A stretch of DNA of 64,000 nt from contig NZ_BRXS01000009.1 of NCBI RefSeq assembly GCF_030159095.1, positions 1 through 64,000 of the forward strand, in the 5' to 3' direction. A program made the position numbers and the translations under genes. Positions within the stretch are counted from its first letter, which is position 1. Every line of letters begins with the position of its first letter. The stretch comes from Roseisolibacter agri. Its GTDB lineage: Bacteria > Gemmatimonadota > Gemmatimonadetes > Gemmatimonadales > Gemmatimonadaceae. This document shows positions 7,440 through 15,447 of the stretch, piece after piece. A model generated the notes under the pieces. That model saw only the letters and a program-made list of their open reading frames with translations. It made no database searches and had not been told where the DNA came from.

Positions 7440-8491
7440 GATCGCGCCCGTCCGATGCGCTCGACGACCTGATCCACGGTGATGGTCTGCATCCGGTCAT
7501 CCGCCGGCGGATCGAACCGCGACGGATCGGGCTCCGTCCCCGCCTCGGTGTACGCATCCACCCACAGCTCCTGCCACGCGCGGTACGGCCCGACGCGCCA
7601 CGGGTTCGTGTGGCCGAACAGCCCGATCACCGGCACGCCCAGCGCGCGCGCGATGTGCAGCGGGCCCGTGTCGGGCGCGAGCACCAGCGCGCTGCGCTCC
7701 AGGATCCACGCCACGCGCCGCACGCCGTCGCCCATCGCCCACGTCACGGGCACCGTCGCGCGCTCCGCGACCTCGCGCGCGATCGCCGTCTCGCGCCCGC
7801 CCGGGCCGCCCACCAGCGCCACCTCGTAGCCGAAGTCGGCGTGCAGCGCGTCGGCCACGCGCGCCCACCGCTCGGCCGGCCAGTCCTTGCGCGCGTTCGC
7901 GGACGCGGGGACGATCGCCGCGATCGGGCGCCCGGTGCGCTCCGCCATCCACGCCGCCTGCGCGGCGCGCTCCGCGTCGCTGAAGGTGATGCGCCAGTCC
8001 TCGGGCGCGTGCGGCGCGTGGTGCGGCACGCCCAGGTGCGCGAGGAACTCCAGGAACATGTCCTGGGTGTGCGCGCGCGGGCGCGGCGGCACCATGTCGT
8101 TCGTCGCCAGCCAGATGCCGTCCTTCGCGCGGCCACGGTCGAAGCCGAGGCGGTGCCGCGCGCCGGAGAACAGCACCGGCCAGACGCTCTTGAAGTAGAC
8201 GTTGAGGTTGATCGTGAGGTCGAACGGTCCGTCCGCGCGGCGCCGCGCGGCCAGCGCGGTGCGCAGCGCGCGCACGCCCGCCACGCCGTCGCGGCGGCGG
8301 TACTCGACCAGGTCGTCCACGCTCGGGTGGTGCGCCAGGATCGACGCCGGCATCGGCTCGGCGACCCACGTCAGGTGGCGCGCGTAGCCGCTGTCCTTCA
8401 GCGCGTTCGCGATCGGCAGCCCGTGCACCACGTCGCCGAGGCCCGTCAGCAGCACCAGGCAGACGCGGCGCCCCTCGGGACGGCCGCTCAC
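7418..8491 (-). CDS. Glycosyltransferase family 9 (ADP-heptose:LPS transferase-like)
   Basis: A 357-aa GT9 protein with the GT-B fold: N-terminal VCLVLLTGLGDVVHGLPIANAL, the middle NLNVYFKSVWPVLFSGARHRLGFDR, and the C-terminal nucleotide-sugar site PDTGPLHIARALGVPVIGLFGHTNPWRVGPY. Enzymes of this group transfer heptose or a related sugar to lipid A core at the inner membrane. GTG at 8491 overlaps the stop of the zinc-ribbon gene by four bases. The last six residues (PNGGGR) and the stop are encoded by element A1, so the native C-terminus has been replaced or extended by the repeat. Confidence 0.85.
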   Translation of the reverse strand: MSGRPEGRRVCLVLLTGLGDVVHGLPIANALKDSGYARHLTWVAEPMPASILAHHPSVDDLVEYRRRDGVAGVRALRTALAARRRADGPFDLTINLNVYFKSVWPVLFSGARHRLGFDRGRAKDGIWLATNDMVPPRPRAHTQDMFLEFLAHLGVPHHAPHAPEDWRITFSDAERAAQAAWMAERTGRPIAAIVPASANARKDWPAERWARVADALHADFGYEVALVGGPGGRETAIAREVAERATVPVTWAMGDGVRRVAWILERSALVLAPDTGPLHIARALGVPVIGLFGHTNPWRVGPYRAWQELWVDAYTEAGTEPDPSRFDPPADDRMQTITVDQVVERIGRARSPNGGGR

Positions 8492-8736
8492 CCGACGTAC
8501 ACCACGTCGCCGTCGGCGTCGATGCCCAGCTCCTGCGTCGTGCCGCACACGCCGCACACCAGCAGCGCGTGCCAGACCTCGCCCAGCGCCTCCTGGAGCG
8601 ACGCCGTCGACGGCTTCACCACCACGCGGCGATACGTGTACTCCCTGCAGCGCACGCAGGCGTGCGCCCGCGCGATGCGCTCGGCGCGCTCGCGCGGGAT
8701 CGTCGTCGGCTCGTCCGGCACGGGCTCCGTGGGCAC
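8488..8736 (-). CDS. Small zinc-ribbon protein
   Basis: An 82-aa protein with two CxxC pairs, CVRCREYTYRRVVV and VCGVCGTTQELG, spaced by about 35 residues, which should bind one zinc ion. The function is not known. It starts six bases after the SPFH gene stop and overlaps the GT9 start by four bases, so it belongs to one operon with both. No catalytic residues can be identified. Confidence 0.7.
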   Translation of the reverse strand: MPTEPVPDEPTTIPRERAERIARAHACVRCREYTYRRVVVKPSTASLQEALGEVWHALLVCGVCGTTQELGIDADGDVVYVG

Positions 8737-8742
8737 GTCGGC

Positions 8743-9933
8743 TCAGCCCTGGCCCGCGTCGCCCGGACGCGGCACGCCCGAGTCGGTGGGTGACGCGCGC
8801 ACCGGCTGCAGCTCCGAGCGCCCCACCGCCGGCAGCGGCGCCACGGTCGGCGGCGGGAAGTAGCCGCCGGCGCCGAGCGCGGGATGCGCGCCCGTCGCGC
8901 CCGTGGGGCCGAGGCGCGGCGTCGCGCGGTCGTCGCCCGCGGCGGGGCCCGGCGTCACCGGCCCGCCGGCGCCCAGCAGCTGCCGCAGCCCGCCGAGCGC
9001 GCCCATCACGCCGGCCGCCTCGCTCGGCAGGAAGATCGTCGAGCCCTTCCCCTGCGCGAGGCCGGGCAGCGCCTCCAGGTACTTCACGCTCAGCAGGTAG
9101 TTCGCGGCCTGGCCCTCGGGCAGCGACGCGGCGATGCGGCGGATCGCCTCCGACTCGGCCTCCGCCATCGCCAGGCGCGCCTCGGCCTGGCCCTGCGCGC
9201 GCAGCACCGCCGCCTCGCGCTCGCCCTCGGCGCGGCGCACCTGGCTCTCGCGCGCGCCCTCGGCCTCGAGGATCTGGGCGCGCTTGTGCGCCTCGGCGTT
9301 GGTGACGGCGGCGCGGCGCTCGCGCTCGGCCCGCATCACCAGCTCCATCGACTGCTGGATGTCGCGCGGCGGGTCGATCGACTGCAGCTCGACGCGCGTC
9401 ACGTCCACGCCCCAGCTGATCGCCGCCTCCTCGATCACCTCGCGCATGCGGCGGTTGATCATGTCGCGGCTGGCGAGCGTCTGGTCGAGCTCCATCTCGC
9501 CGACGATGTTGCGCAGCGTCGTGCGCGTCAGCGTCTCCAGCGCGTACGGGAGGTTCTGCACCGCGTACGTCGCCTTCTGCGGGTCGGCCACGCGGTAGTA
9601 GAGGACCGCGTCGATGTCGATCGTGACGTTGTCCTTCGTGATCACCGGCTGGCTCGGGAAGTTCAGCACCTGCTCGCGCAGGTCGATCCGCGTCGTCGTG
9701 CGGGCGACCATCTTCTTCGCCCCGGCGAGGTCCGCCTCGAGGTAGCGCACGTCGATCGCGCGCGGCCGCTCGATGAGCGGGATGAGGATGTTGAGCCCCG
9801 AGGGCGCGATGCGGTGGAACCGCCCCAGCCGCTCGACCACCATGACCTCGGCCTGGCCCACGATCTTGAACGACGCGGCCGCCAGCGAGAGGAGGAGGGC
9901 GAGCAGGACGACGAGGATGACGAGACCGACCAT
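8743..9933 (-). CDS. SPFH/Band 7 membrane protein (stomatin-like)
   Basis: The 396-aa product has one N-terminal membrane segment (VGLVILVVLLALLLSLAAASF), an SPFH domain (VVERLGRFHRIAPSGLNILIPLIERP, QPVITKDNVTIDIDAVLYYRV), a long charged helix rich in Ala/Glu/Arg (residues about 180-280) and a Pro/Gly-rich tail. Stomatin-like proteins form rings in the membrane that organise lipids or protease partners; the usual NfeD partner is not visible here. ATG at 9933 follows GGAG by nine bases. It is first in the minus-strand cluster and divergent from the kinase gene. Confidence 0.9.
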   Translation of the reverse strand: MVGLVILVVLLALLLSLAAASFKIVGQAEVMVVERLGRFHRIAPSGLNILIPLIERPRAIDVRYLEADLAGAKKMVARTTTRIDLREQVLNFPSQPVITKDNVTIDIDAVLYYRVADPQKATYAVQNLPYALETLTRTTLRNIVGEMELDQTLASRDMINRRMREVIEEAAISWGVDVTRVELQSIDPPRDIQQSMELVMRAERERRAAVTNAEAHKRAQILEAEGARESQVRRAEGEREAAVLRAQGQAEARLAMAEAESEAIRRIAASLPEGQAANYLLSVKYLEALPGLAQGKGSTIFLPSEAAGVMGALGGLRQLLGAGGPVTPGPAAGDDRATPRLGPTGATGAHPALGAGGYFPPPTVAPLPAVGRSELQPVRASPTDSGVPRPGDAGQG

Positions 9934-10065
9934 GCGGACGTGCTCCGAAGGGGGTCCCGCAAGGTACGCGGCCGGCGGAGCGCCGGGCAACGCGGCGCGT
10001 GACGCTGTTGTGAGGGCTGCTGGGCCGCGCTGGCGCCGCTGCGGCGCGGCGGCCATCTTCGGCGC

Positions 10066-13000
10066 ATGAGCAGCGGTTCCTCCGGCCCGCACGCGGGCGC
10101 ACGACCGCCGTCCGACGAGCCTCGCCGCGAACCGCCCGACGAGACGCCCGACGGCTCGACGCCCGACCTGCTGGCCGACCTGCGCCGCGCCCTCGCCGGC
10201 CGCTTCGACGTCGAGCGGCTGCTCGGCGCCGGCGGCATGGGCAGCGTCTACTACGGACGCGACGTCACGCTCGACCGGCCGGTCGCGATCAAGGTCGTGA
10301 ACCCCGACGTCGCGCTCGCGCCCACGGTGCGCGCGCGCTTCCTCGCCGAGGCGCGCACCGTGGCCCGGCTGCGCCATCCGCACATCGTCGCGGTGCACGC
10401 CGCCGGTGAGGCCGAGGGGACGCTGTACTTCGTGATGGAGTACGTGCCGGGCGAGAGCCTGCGCGACCGCCTCGCGCGCGACGGCCGCCACGACGACCGC
10501 GGCGCGCTGCTCCTGCTGCGCGACCTGGCGCGCGCGCTCGGCTACGCGCACGCGCAGGGGATCGTGCACCGCGACGTGAAGCCCGAGAACGTGCTGCTCG
10601 ACCGCGACTCGGGGCGCGGCATGCTCACCGACTTCGGCGTCGCGCAGGCGCTGGCCGCGCAGGACGATGGCGACGGGCGCCTCACGGGGATGGGCATCGT
10701 CCTCGGCTCGCCGCGCTACATGAGCCCCGAGCAGGCCGCGGGCGAGCGGCAGCTCGACGGGCGCAGCGACGTCTACGCGCTCGGGCTCATCGCCTACGAG
10801 ATGTTCGCCGGCGAGCCCGCGGTCACCGCGACCAGCGCGCCGACGATCCTCATGAAGCACCTCACCGAGAAGCCGGTGCCGATCGCCACGCGCAGCGCGC
10901 GCGTGACGCCGGCGCTGGCCGCGGTGATCGAGCGCGCGCTGGAGAAGGACCCCGCGCAGCGCTGGCCCACGGCCGACGCGATGGCCGACGCGCTCGAGGA
11001 CGCGCTGGCGGCGTGGGACGGCGTGCCGCCGCCCGCGCGCCCGCTGGGCGGCGACGCGTGGCGCCCGGGCGCGACGACGGCGCCGGTGGCCGCCGCGTCG
11101 TCGGGCCGCCAGCGCGCGCTGCTCGCGGCCGGCGCGCTGGCGGTCGTCGCGGCGGCGGGCATCGCGGGGTGGTGGGTGCTGGGCCGCGGCGGCAGCGGTG
11201 GCGCGCCTCGTGGGGTGGATCCGCGCAAGTCGTACCTCGTCGCCCCCTTCGACGTGCAGAGCGGCGACCCGCAGCTCGGCTGGCTGCGCGAGGGGAGCGT
11301 CAGCATGCTCGCGCTCAACCTGGCGCAGTGGCGCGACCTGCAGGTGGTGGACTACGAGCGCGCGCTCGACCTGCTGCGCGACCTGGAGCTGGACGACGCG
11401 CGGCGGCTGACGCGCGAGGACGCGCTGCGGCTGGCGCGCCGCGCGGGCGTGTGGACCGCGGTCACGGGCGTCGTCACCGGCACCCCGGACTCGCTGTTCG
11501 TCGCGGCGACGGTGTGGGACGTCGCGTCGGGGCAGAGCATCGACAAGGCGCAGCGCGCCGCGCCGCGCAGCGCCGATCCGCGCGGGCTGTTCGACGCGCT
11601 CGCACGGGACCTGCTGGACCTCGCCCGCGCGCCGCAGACGACGGTCGCGCTGGCGCAGTCGACGACGTCGTCGCTGGAGGCGTACCGCGCGTACCTCGAC
11701 GCGTCGCGCGCGCTCAACGCCTGGCAGCTGGGCCGCGCGGACTCGCTGTTCGAGCGCGCGACGACGCTCGACAGCACGTTCGCGCTCGCGCACTACCGCC
11801 GCGCGCTCACGCTCGGCTGGGGCGCGTCGGGGAGCGGCGACCAGCAGCAGGCCATCCGCGCCGCGCAGCGCCACGCCGCGCGCCTACCGCAGCGCGAGCG
11901 CGCGCTGGTGGACGCCTACGCCAGCTTCGCGGACGCGATGCGCGCGCAGCAGCGCGGCGACACGCTGACCGAGGGGCCCGCGTTCCTCGCGGCGCAGGAG
12001 CGCTACCGCGCGATCGTCGCGCGCGACTCCGGCGACGCGGAGGCGTGGTACGGGCTGGGCGACGCGCTCTGGCACCACCGGCCGGGCGGCTGGGCGAGCG
12101 CGACGGCGACGGTGAACTGGAGCGGCGCGCTGCGCGCGTTCAACCGCACGCTGGCGCTCGACTCGTCGTTCCACCTCGCGTACTCGCACAAGCTGGACAT
12201 GTACCGCGCGGCGGCCGATCCGGCCTCGCCGGTGGTGCTGTCGGGCGACACGCTGCGCTATGTGGGGGGTGACGCCACGCGCCTCGCCGCCGACTCCGCG
12301 CTCCGTCCCGCACGGCGCCGCGCCGCCGAGCTGGCGGCCCGCGAGGCGCGCAGCTGGGCGGACAGCGACCCGGTGCCGCAGGCGTACCTCGCGCTGACGC
12401 GCGCCTACCTGAGCATCGGCCGCGTGGACACCGCGGTGATGGTGCTCGACACCGCGCTCGCGGCGCACCCGGAGCTGCGACAGGGGATCCTCCCGTTCCT
12501 GCGCGCGCAGGTGGTCGCGCGGCTGCGTCCCGAGGAGGGCGTGGTCGCGGTGCGCAACGCGCTGCGCCAGGCGACGCCCGAGGGGCTGCGGCGCGAGGGC
12601 GTGGCCGACGCGCTCCCCCTGGTGCTCGGCGCCGCGGGCATCAGCGCGATGGGCGGCTCGGCGCGCGACGCGGACGCGGTGGGCGCGCTGCTGGCGGCCG
12701 CGCGTCCGACGCTGCCGGGGCTCGGCGCGCCGAGCAAGCAGGTGATCGACTGGTGGACCACCGCCGCGCGGCTCGGCATGGGGATGCCGATCGGGTCGCA
12801 GCGCGCGCTGCTCGACAGCGGCATCGCGTTCGTGGACCGGCGTGCGGCGGAGATGGGGCCGGGGATGCCGCAGCAGTCGGCGCCGCTGCTCTACATCGCC
12901 TACCTGGCCTCGCGCGACCCGCGCTACGTGGCGACGCTGCGGCGCTGGCGCGGCGCGACCGCGCAGCCCTGGCCGGAGCTGGACGCGCTGGAGGCGCTCG

Positions 13001-13410
13001 CCGCCGGCGACAGCGCCCGCGCCCGCACGATCGCGCGCGGCTTCCCGTCGGCGGACTCGATCCGCGCGGCGACGGGCGGGATGAACCCGACGCGCTGGAC
13101 GGCGCGCGCGCAGGTGCTGGCCGACCTCGGCGACGTGCGCGGCGCGGTGGCGATGTACGAGGTGCTCGACCCGCGCCGCTTCAGCGAGTTCGGGATGGTG
13201 GACCCGGGCTTCGCGCTCTACGCGCGCAGCTTCCTCGCGCGCGGCCGGCTGTACGAGGAGCTGAACGACCGCGCGAAGGCCGCCGCCGCCTACGAGCGCT
13301 TCCTCGCGCTGTGGAAGGACGCGGACCCCGCGTTCGAGGCGCAGCGCCGCGAGGCGCGCGCGGGGCTGGCGCGCGTGAGTGACGCGGGACGCGGAACCGA
13401 AGTGAAATAG
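10066..13410 (+). CDS. Transmembrane Ser/Thr protein kinase with large periplasmic repeat domain
   Basis: The 1114-aa protein has a kinase domain at about residues 45-315 with the glycine loop GAGGMGSVYYGRD, the ATP lysine in VAIKVVNP, HRDVKPENVLL and a DFG motif (LTDFGVAQAL). One membrane segment follows at about 346-368 (LLAAGALAVVAAAGIAGWWVL). The 740-residue remainder is helical and repeat-like, with an N-terminal part (SYLVAPFDVQSGDPQLGWLREG) resembling a FlgO/TolB-type module and the rest TPR-like. This layout recurs in Gemmatimonadota and Acidobacteria. Start: CATCTT lies six bases before the ATG and no ribosome site is seen. The stop touches element C2. Confidence 0.92.
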   Translation: MSSGSSGPHAGARPPSDEPRREPPDETPDGSTPDLLADLRRALAGRFDVERLLGAGGMGSVYYGRDVTLDRPVAIKVVNPDVALAPTVRARFLAEARTVARLRHPHIVAVHAAGEAEGTLYFVMEYVPGESLRDRLARDGRHDDRGALLLLRDLARALGYAHAQGIVHRDVKPENVLLDRDSGRGMLTDFGVAQALAAQDDGDGRLTGMGIVLGSPRYMSPEQAAGERQLDGRSDVYALGLIAYEMFAGEPAVTATSAPTILMKHLTEKPVPIATRSARVTPALAAVIERALEKDPAQRWPTADAMADALEDALAAWDGVPPPARPLGGDAWRPGATTAPVAAASSGRQRALLAAGALAVVAAAGIAGWWVLGRGGSGGAPRGVDPRKSYLVAPFDVQSGDPQLGWLREGSVSMLALNLAQWRDLQVVDYERALDLLRDLELDDARRLTREDALRLARRAGVWTAVTGVVTGTPDSLFVAATVWDVASGQSIDKAQRAAPRSADPRGLFDALARDLLDLARAPQTTVALAQSTTSSLEAYRAYLDASRALNAWQLGRADSLFERATTLDSTFALAHYRRALTLGWGASGSGDQQQAIRAAQRHAARLPQRERALVDAYASFADAMRAQQRGDTLTEGPAFLAAQERYRAIVARDSGDAEAWYGLGDALWHHRPGGWASATATVNWSGALRAFNRTLALDSSFHLAYSHKLDMYRAAADPASPVVLSGDTLRYVGGDATRLAADSALRPARRRAAELAAREARSWADSDPVPQAYLALTRAYLSIGRVDTAVMVLDTALAAHPELRQGILPFLRAQVVARLRPEEGVVAVRNALRQATPEGLRREGVADALPLVLGAAGISAMGGSARDADAVGALLAAARPTLPGLGAPSKQVIDWWTTAARLGMGMPIGSQRALLDSGIAFVDRRAAEMGPGMPQQSAPLLYIAYLASRDPRYVATLRRWRGATAQPWPELDALEALAAGDSARARTIARGFPSADSIRAATGGMNPTRWTARAQVLADLGDVRGAVAMYEVLDPRRFSEFGMVDPGFALYARSFLARGRLYEELNDRAKAAAAYERFLALWKDADPAFEAQRREARAGLARVSDAGRGTEVK

Positions 13411-13668
13411 GCTGCGTGCTGCGTGCTGCGTGGACGGACTCGGGACGCGTCGGTGCACCGGACCTGTTCGCCTATTGGGGAGGACGCGGATGCTCCGGAT
13501 CGGAACGGATCATTCGGATCGCTCCGAGTGGCGCATGGCGCGTCGCTGCCACGGGGAGCGATTCGCGGCATCCGCTGCATCCGAACCATCCGCGTCCTCC
13601 CCAAAAGCCAAGAGAGGTCCGGCGCGATGGTGTAACCACGCAGCACGCAGCACGCAGCACGCAGCACC
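13411..13668. repeat. Palindromic element C2
   Basis: Family C copy that begins at the base after the kinase stop codon. It opens with three CTGCGTG heptamers (13412-13432) and closes with four CACGCAG heptamers (13637-13664), a terminal inverted repeat. The inner arms are GGGGAGGACGCGGATGCTCC and its near complement, CATCCGCGTCCTCCCC. Only about 20 bases separate it from the amidohydrolase start. Confidence 0.88.
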
Positions 13669-13692
13669 ACGACGACCACTCAGCCCTGCGCC

Positions 13693-15231
13693 ATGCGCCT
13701 CCTCCGTCACCTCGCGGTCGTCCTGACGCTCGCCACGTCCGTCGTGCACGCCCAGCCGGCCGCCGTGGGCGAGCCGCCCACGCCATCCATCGGGCAGCGT
13801 GTGGGACGGCTGCTGATCCGCGGCGCGCTCGTCATCGACGGCGCGGGCAACCCGACGCGCGGGCCGATGGACATCCTCGTGGAGGGCACGCGCATCGCCG
13901 CGATCCAGCCGTCCACCGACGTCGAGTTCAGCGGGAGCAGCGTCGGCACCGGGCGCATCCGCGGGCCGTTCGACCGCGTGATCGACGCGCGCGGGCTGTA
14001 CGTGATGCCCGGCATCATCGACGTGCACGGGCACACGCAGTTCAGCCGCGCCGGCCAGCCGATGCCGAAGGACTACGTCTACAAGCTCTGGCTCGCGCAC
14101 GGCATCACGACGGTGCGCGACCCGGGCTCGGGCGAGGGGATCGACACGATGGTGGCGCACGCGCGGCTGTCGGCCGAGAACCGCATCAACGCGCCGACGC
14201 TGATCCCGTACGCGACGCCGAGCGCCGACACGCCCGACGAGGCGCGGGCGTCGGTGCGCGCGCTGAAGGCGCGCGGCGCGCAGGGGCTCAAGGTCTTCAT
14301 CGCGCGCCCCGACGTGTGGGACGCGCTCGCCGACGAGGCGCGGAAGCTCGGCCTGCCGATCGCGACCGACATGAAGATCCAGGAGTACGACGTGCTGGAC
14401 GCGGCGCGCCTGGGCGTGCGGTCGCTGGAGCACTGGTACGGCATCCCGGACGCGGCGCTCCCGGGGCCGCAGGACTTCCCGGCCGGCTACAACTACGACG
14501 ACGAGCGCGATCGCTTCCGCTGGGCGGGCGACCTGTGGCGGCAGGCCGACTCGTCGCGGCTGTCGGCGGTGCTCGACACGATGCGCGCGCACGGCATGAC
14601 GTGGGACCCGACGTTCGCGGTCTACGAGGCGAACCGCGACCTGACGCGCGCCCGCGCGCTGCCGTGGTTCACCGAGTACGCGCTGCCGCAGGTGCTCGCC
14701 AACTTCGAGCCCGACCCGACGCGCCACGGCTCGTACCACGCCGACTGGACGACGGCCGACGAGGTGCGCTGGCGCGACAACTTCGCGATCTGGATGCGCT
14801 GGGTGCGCGAGTACGCGCGCCGCGGCGGCAACGTCACGGTGGGCAGCGACGCGGGCTTCATCTACCACCTGTACGGCTTCGGCACGGTGCGCGAGATGGA
14901 GCTGCACCAGGAGGCGGGCTTCCACCCGCTGGAGGTGATCCAGCACGCGACCTCCAACGGCGCGAAGGCGCTGGGCCTGAAGAGCACGGGCGTCGTGCGC
15001 CCGGGCTTCGACGCGGACCTCGCGATCGTCGACGGCAACCCGCTGCACAACCTGAAGGTGCTCTACGGCACCGGCGTCCTCACGGAGCGCGACGGGAAGC
15101 TGGTGCAGGCCGGCGGCGTGAAGTGGACGATCAAGCAGGGCATCGTCTTCGACGCCGAGGCGCTGCGGGCGGACGTGCGCGGGATGGTGCAGCGCGCGAA
15201 GGCCGTGGGGCGGACGGCCGGAACGCGATGA
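13693..15231 (+). CDS. Secreted amidohydrolase-family metallohydrolase
   Basis: The 512-aa protein has a cleavable signal peptide (to about VVHA) and the amidohydrolase TIM-barrel signature: LLIRGALVIDGAG, VMPGIIDVHGHTQF with the two metal histidines, HGITTVRDPGSG, SLEHWYGIP and TVGSDAGFIYHLYG with the catalytic Asp, ending in KALGLKSTGVVRPGFDADLAIVDGNP. Related proteins act on cyclic amides, imides or peptides in the periplasm; the substrate cannot be read from the sequence. It lies between elements C2 and B1 and is followed by an M1 aminopeptidase on the same strand, consistent with peptide use. Confidence 0.88.
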   Translation: MRLLRHLAVVLTLATSVVHAQPAAVGEPPTPSIGQRVGRLLIRGALVIDGAGNPTRGPMDILVEGTRIAAIQPSTDVEFSGSSVGTGRIRGPFDRVIDARGLYVMPGIIDVHGHTQFSRAGQPMPKDYVYKLWLAHGITTVRDPGSGEGIDTMVAHARLSAENRINAPTLIPYATPSADTPDEARASVRALKARGAQGLKVFIARPDVWDALADEARKLGLPIATDMKIQEYDVLDAARLGVRSLEHWYGIPDAALPGPQDFPAGYNYDDERDRFRWAGDLWRQADSSRLSAVLDTMRAHGMTWDPTFAVYEANRDLTRARALPWFTEYALPQVLANFEPDPTRHGSYHADWTTADEVRWRDNFAIWMRWVREYARRGGNVTVGSDAGFIYHLYGFGTVREMELHQEAGFHPLEVIQHATSNGAKALGLKSTGVVRPGFDADLAIVDGNPLHNLKVLYGTGVLTERDGKLVQAGGVKWTIKQGIVFDAEALRADVRGMVQRAKAVGRTAGTR

Positions 15232-15239
15232 ATCGAGAC

Positions 15240-15397
15240 TGAAACGGCGTTTGCAAGGATGAAGATCGGACACGATCTGATAACGACGGATGGCTCCGCG
15301 TGGTGCGATCATCTTCGCACTCCATCGGAGCCATCCGCTCTTATCAGATCTTCTCGGACTTTCGTCCTTGCTGCCGTTGCCGTTCGGGTCCGGCGCC
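15240..15397. repeat. Palindromic element B1
   Basis: Family B copy starting nine bases after the amidohydrolase stop. The left arm begins at TTTGCAAGGATGAAGATCGG and the right arm returns through TCTTCTCGGAC and TCGTCCTTGC. The apex stem is ACGGATGGCTCCG against CGGAGCCATCCG. The right end keeps GTTCGGGTCCGGCG, but the matching outer left arm is missing. Confidence 0.85.
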
Positions 15398-15432
15398 CCG
15401 GTAGCCCGTCGCGCGACCCGGCGACCGCGCGG

Positions 15433-15447
15433 TATGCTTCGGTCGTG
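15433..15447 (+). promoter_or_regulatory. Leaderless-type -10 element of the M1 peptidase gene
   Basis: TATGCT (15433-15438) is followed by six bases and then GTG (15445). No -35 match or ribosome site is visible. The spacing is the same as at arsR, merR and the histidine kinase gene. Confidence 0.4.
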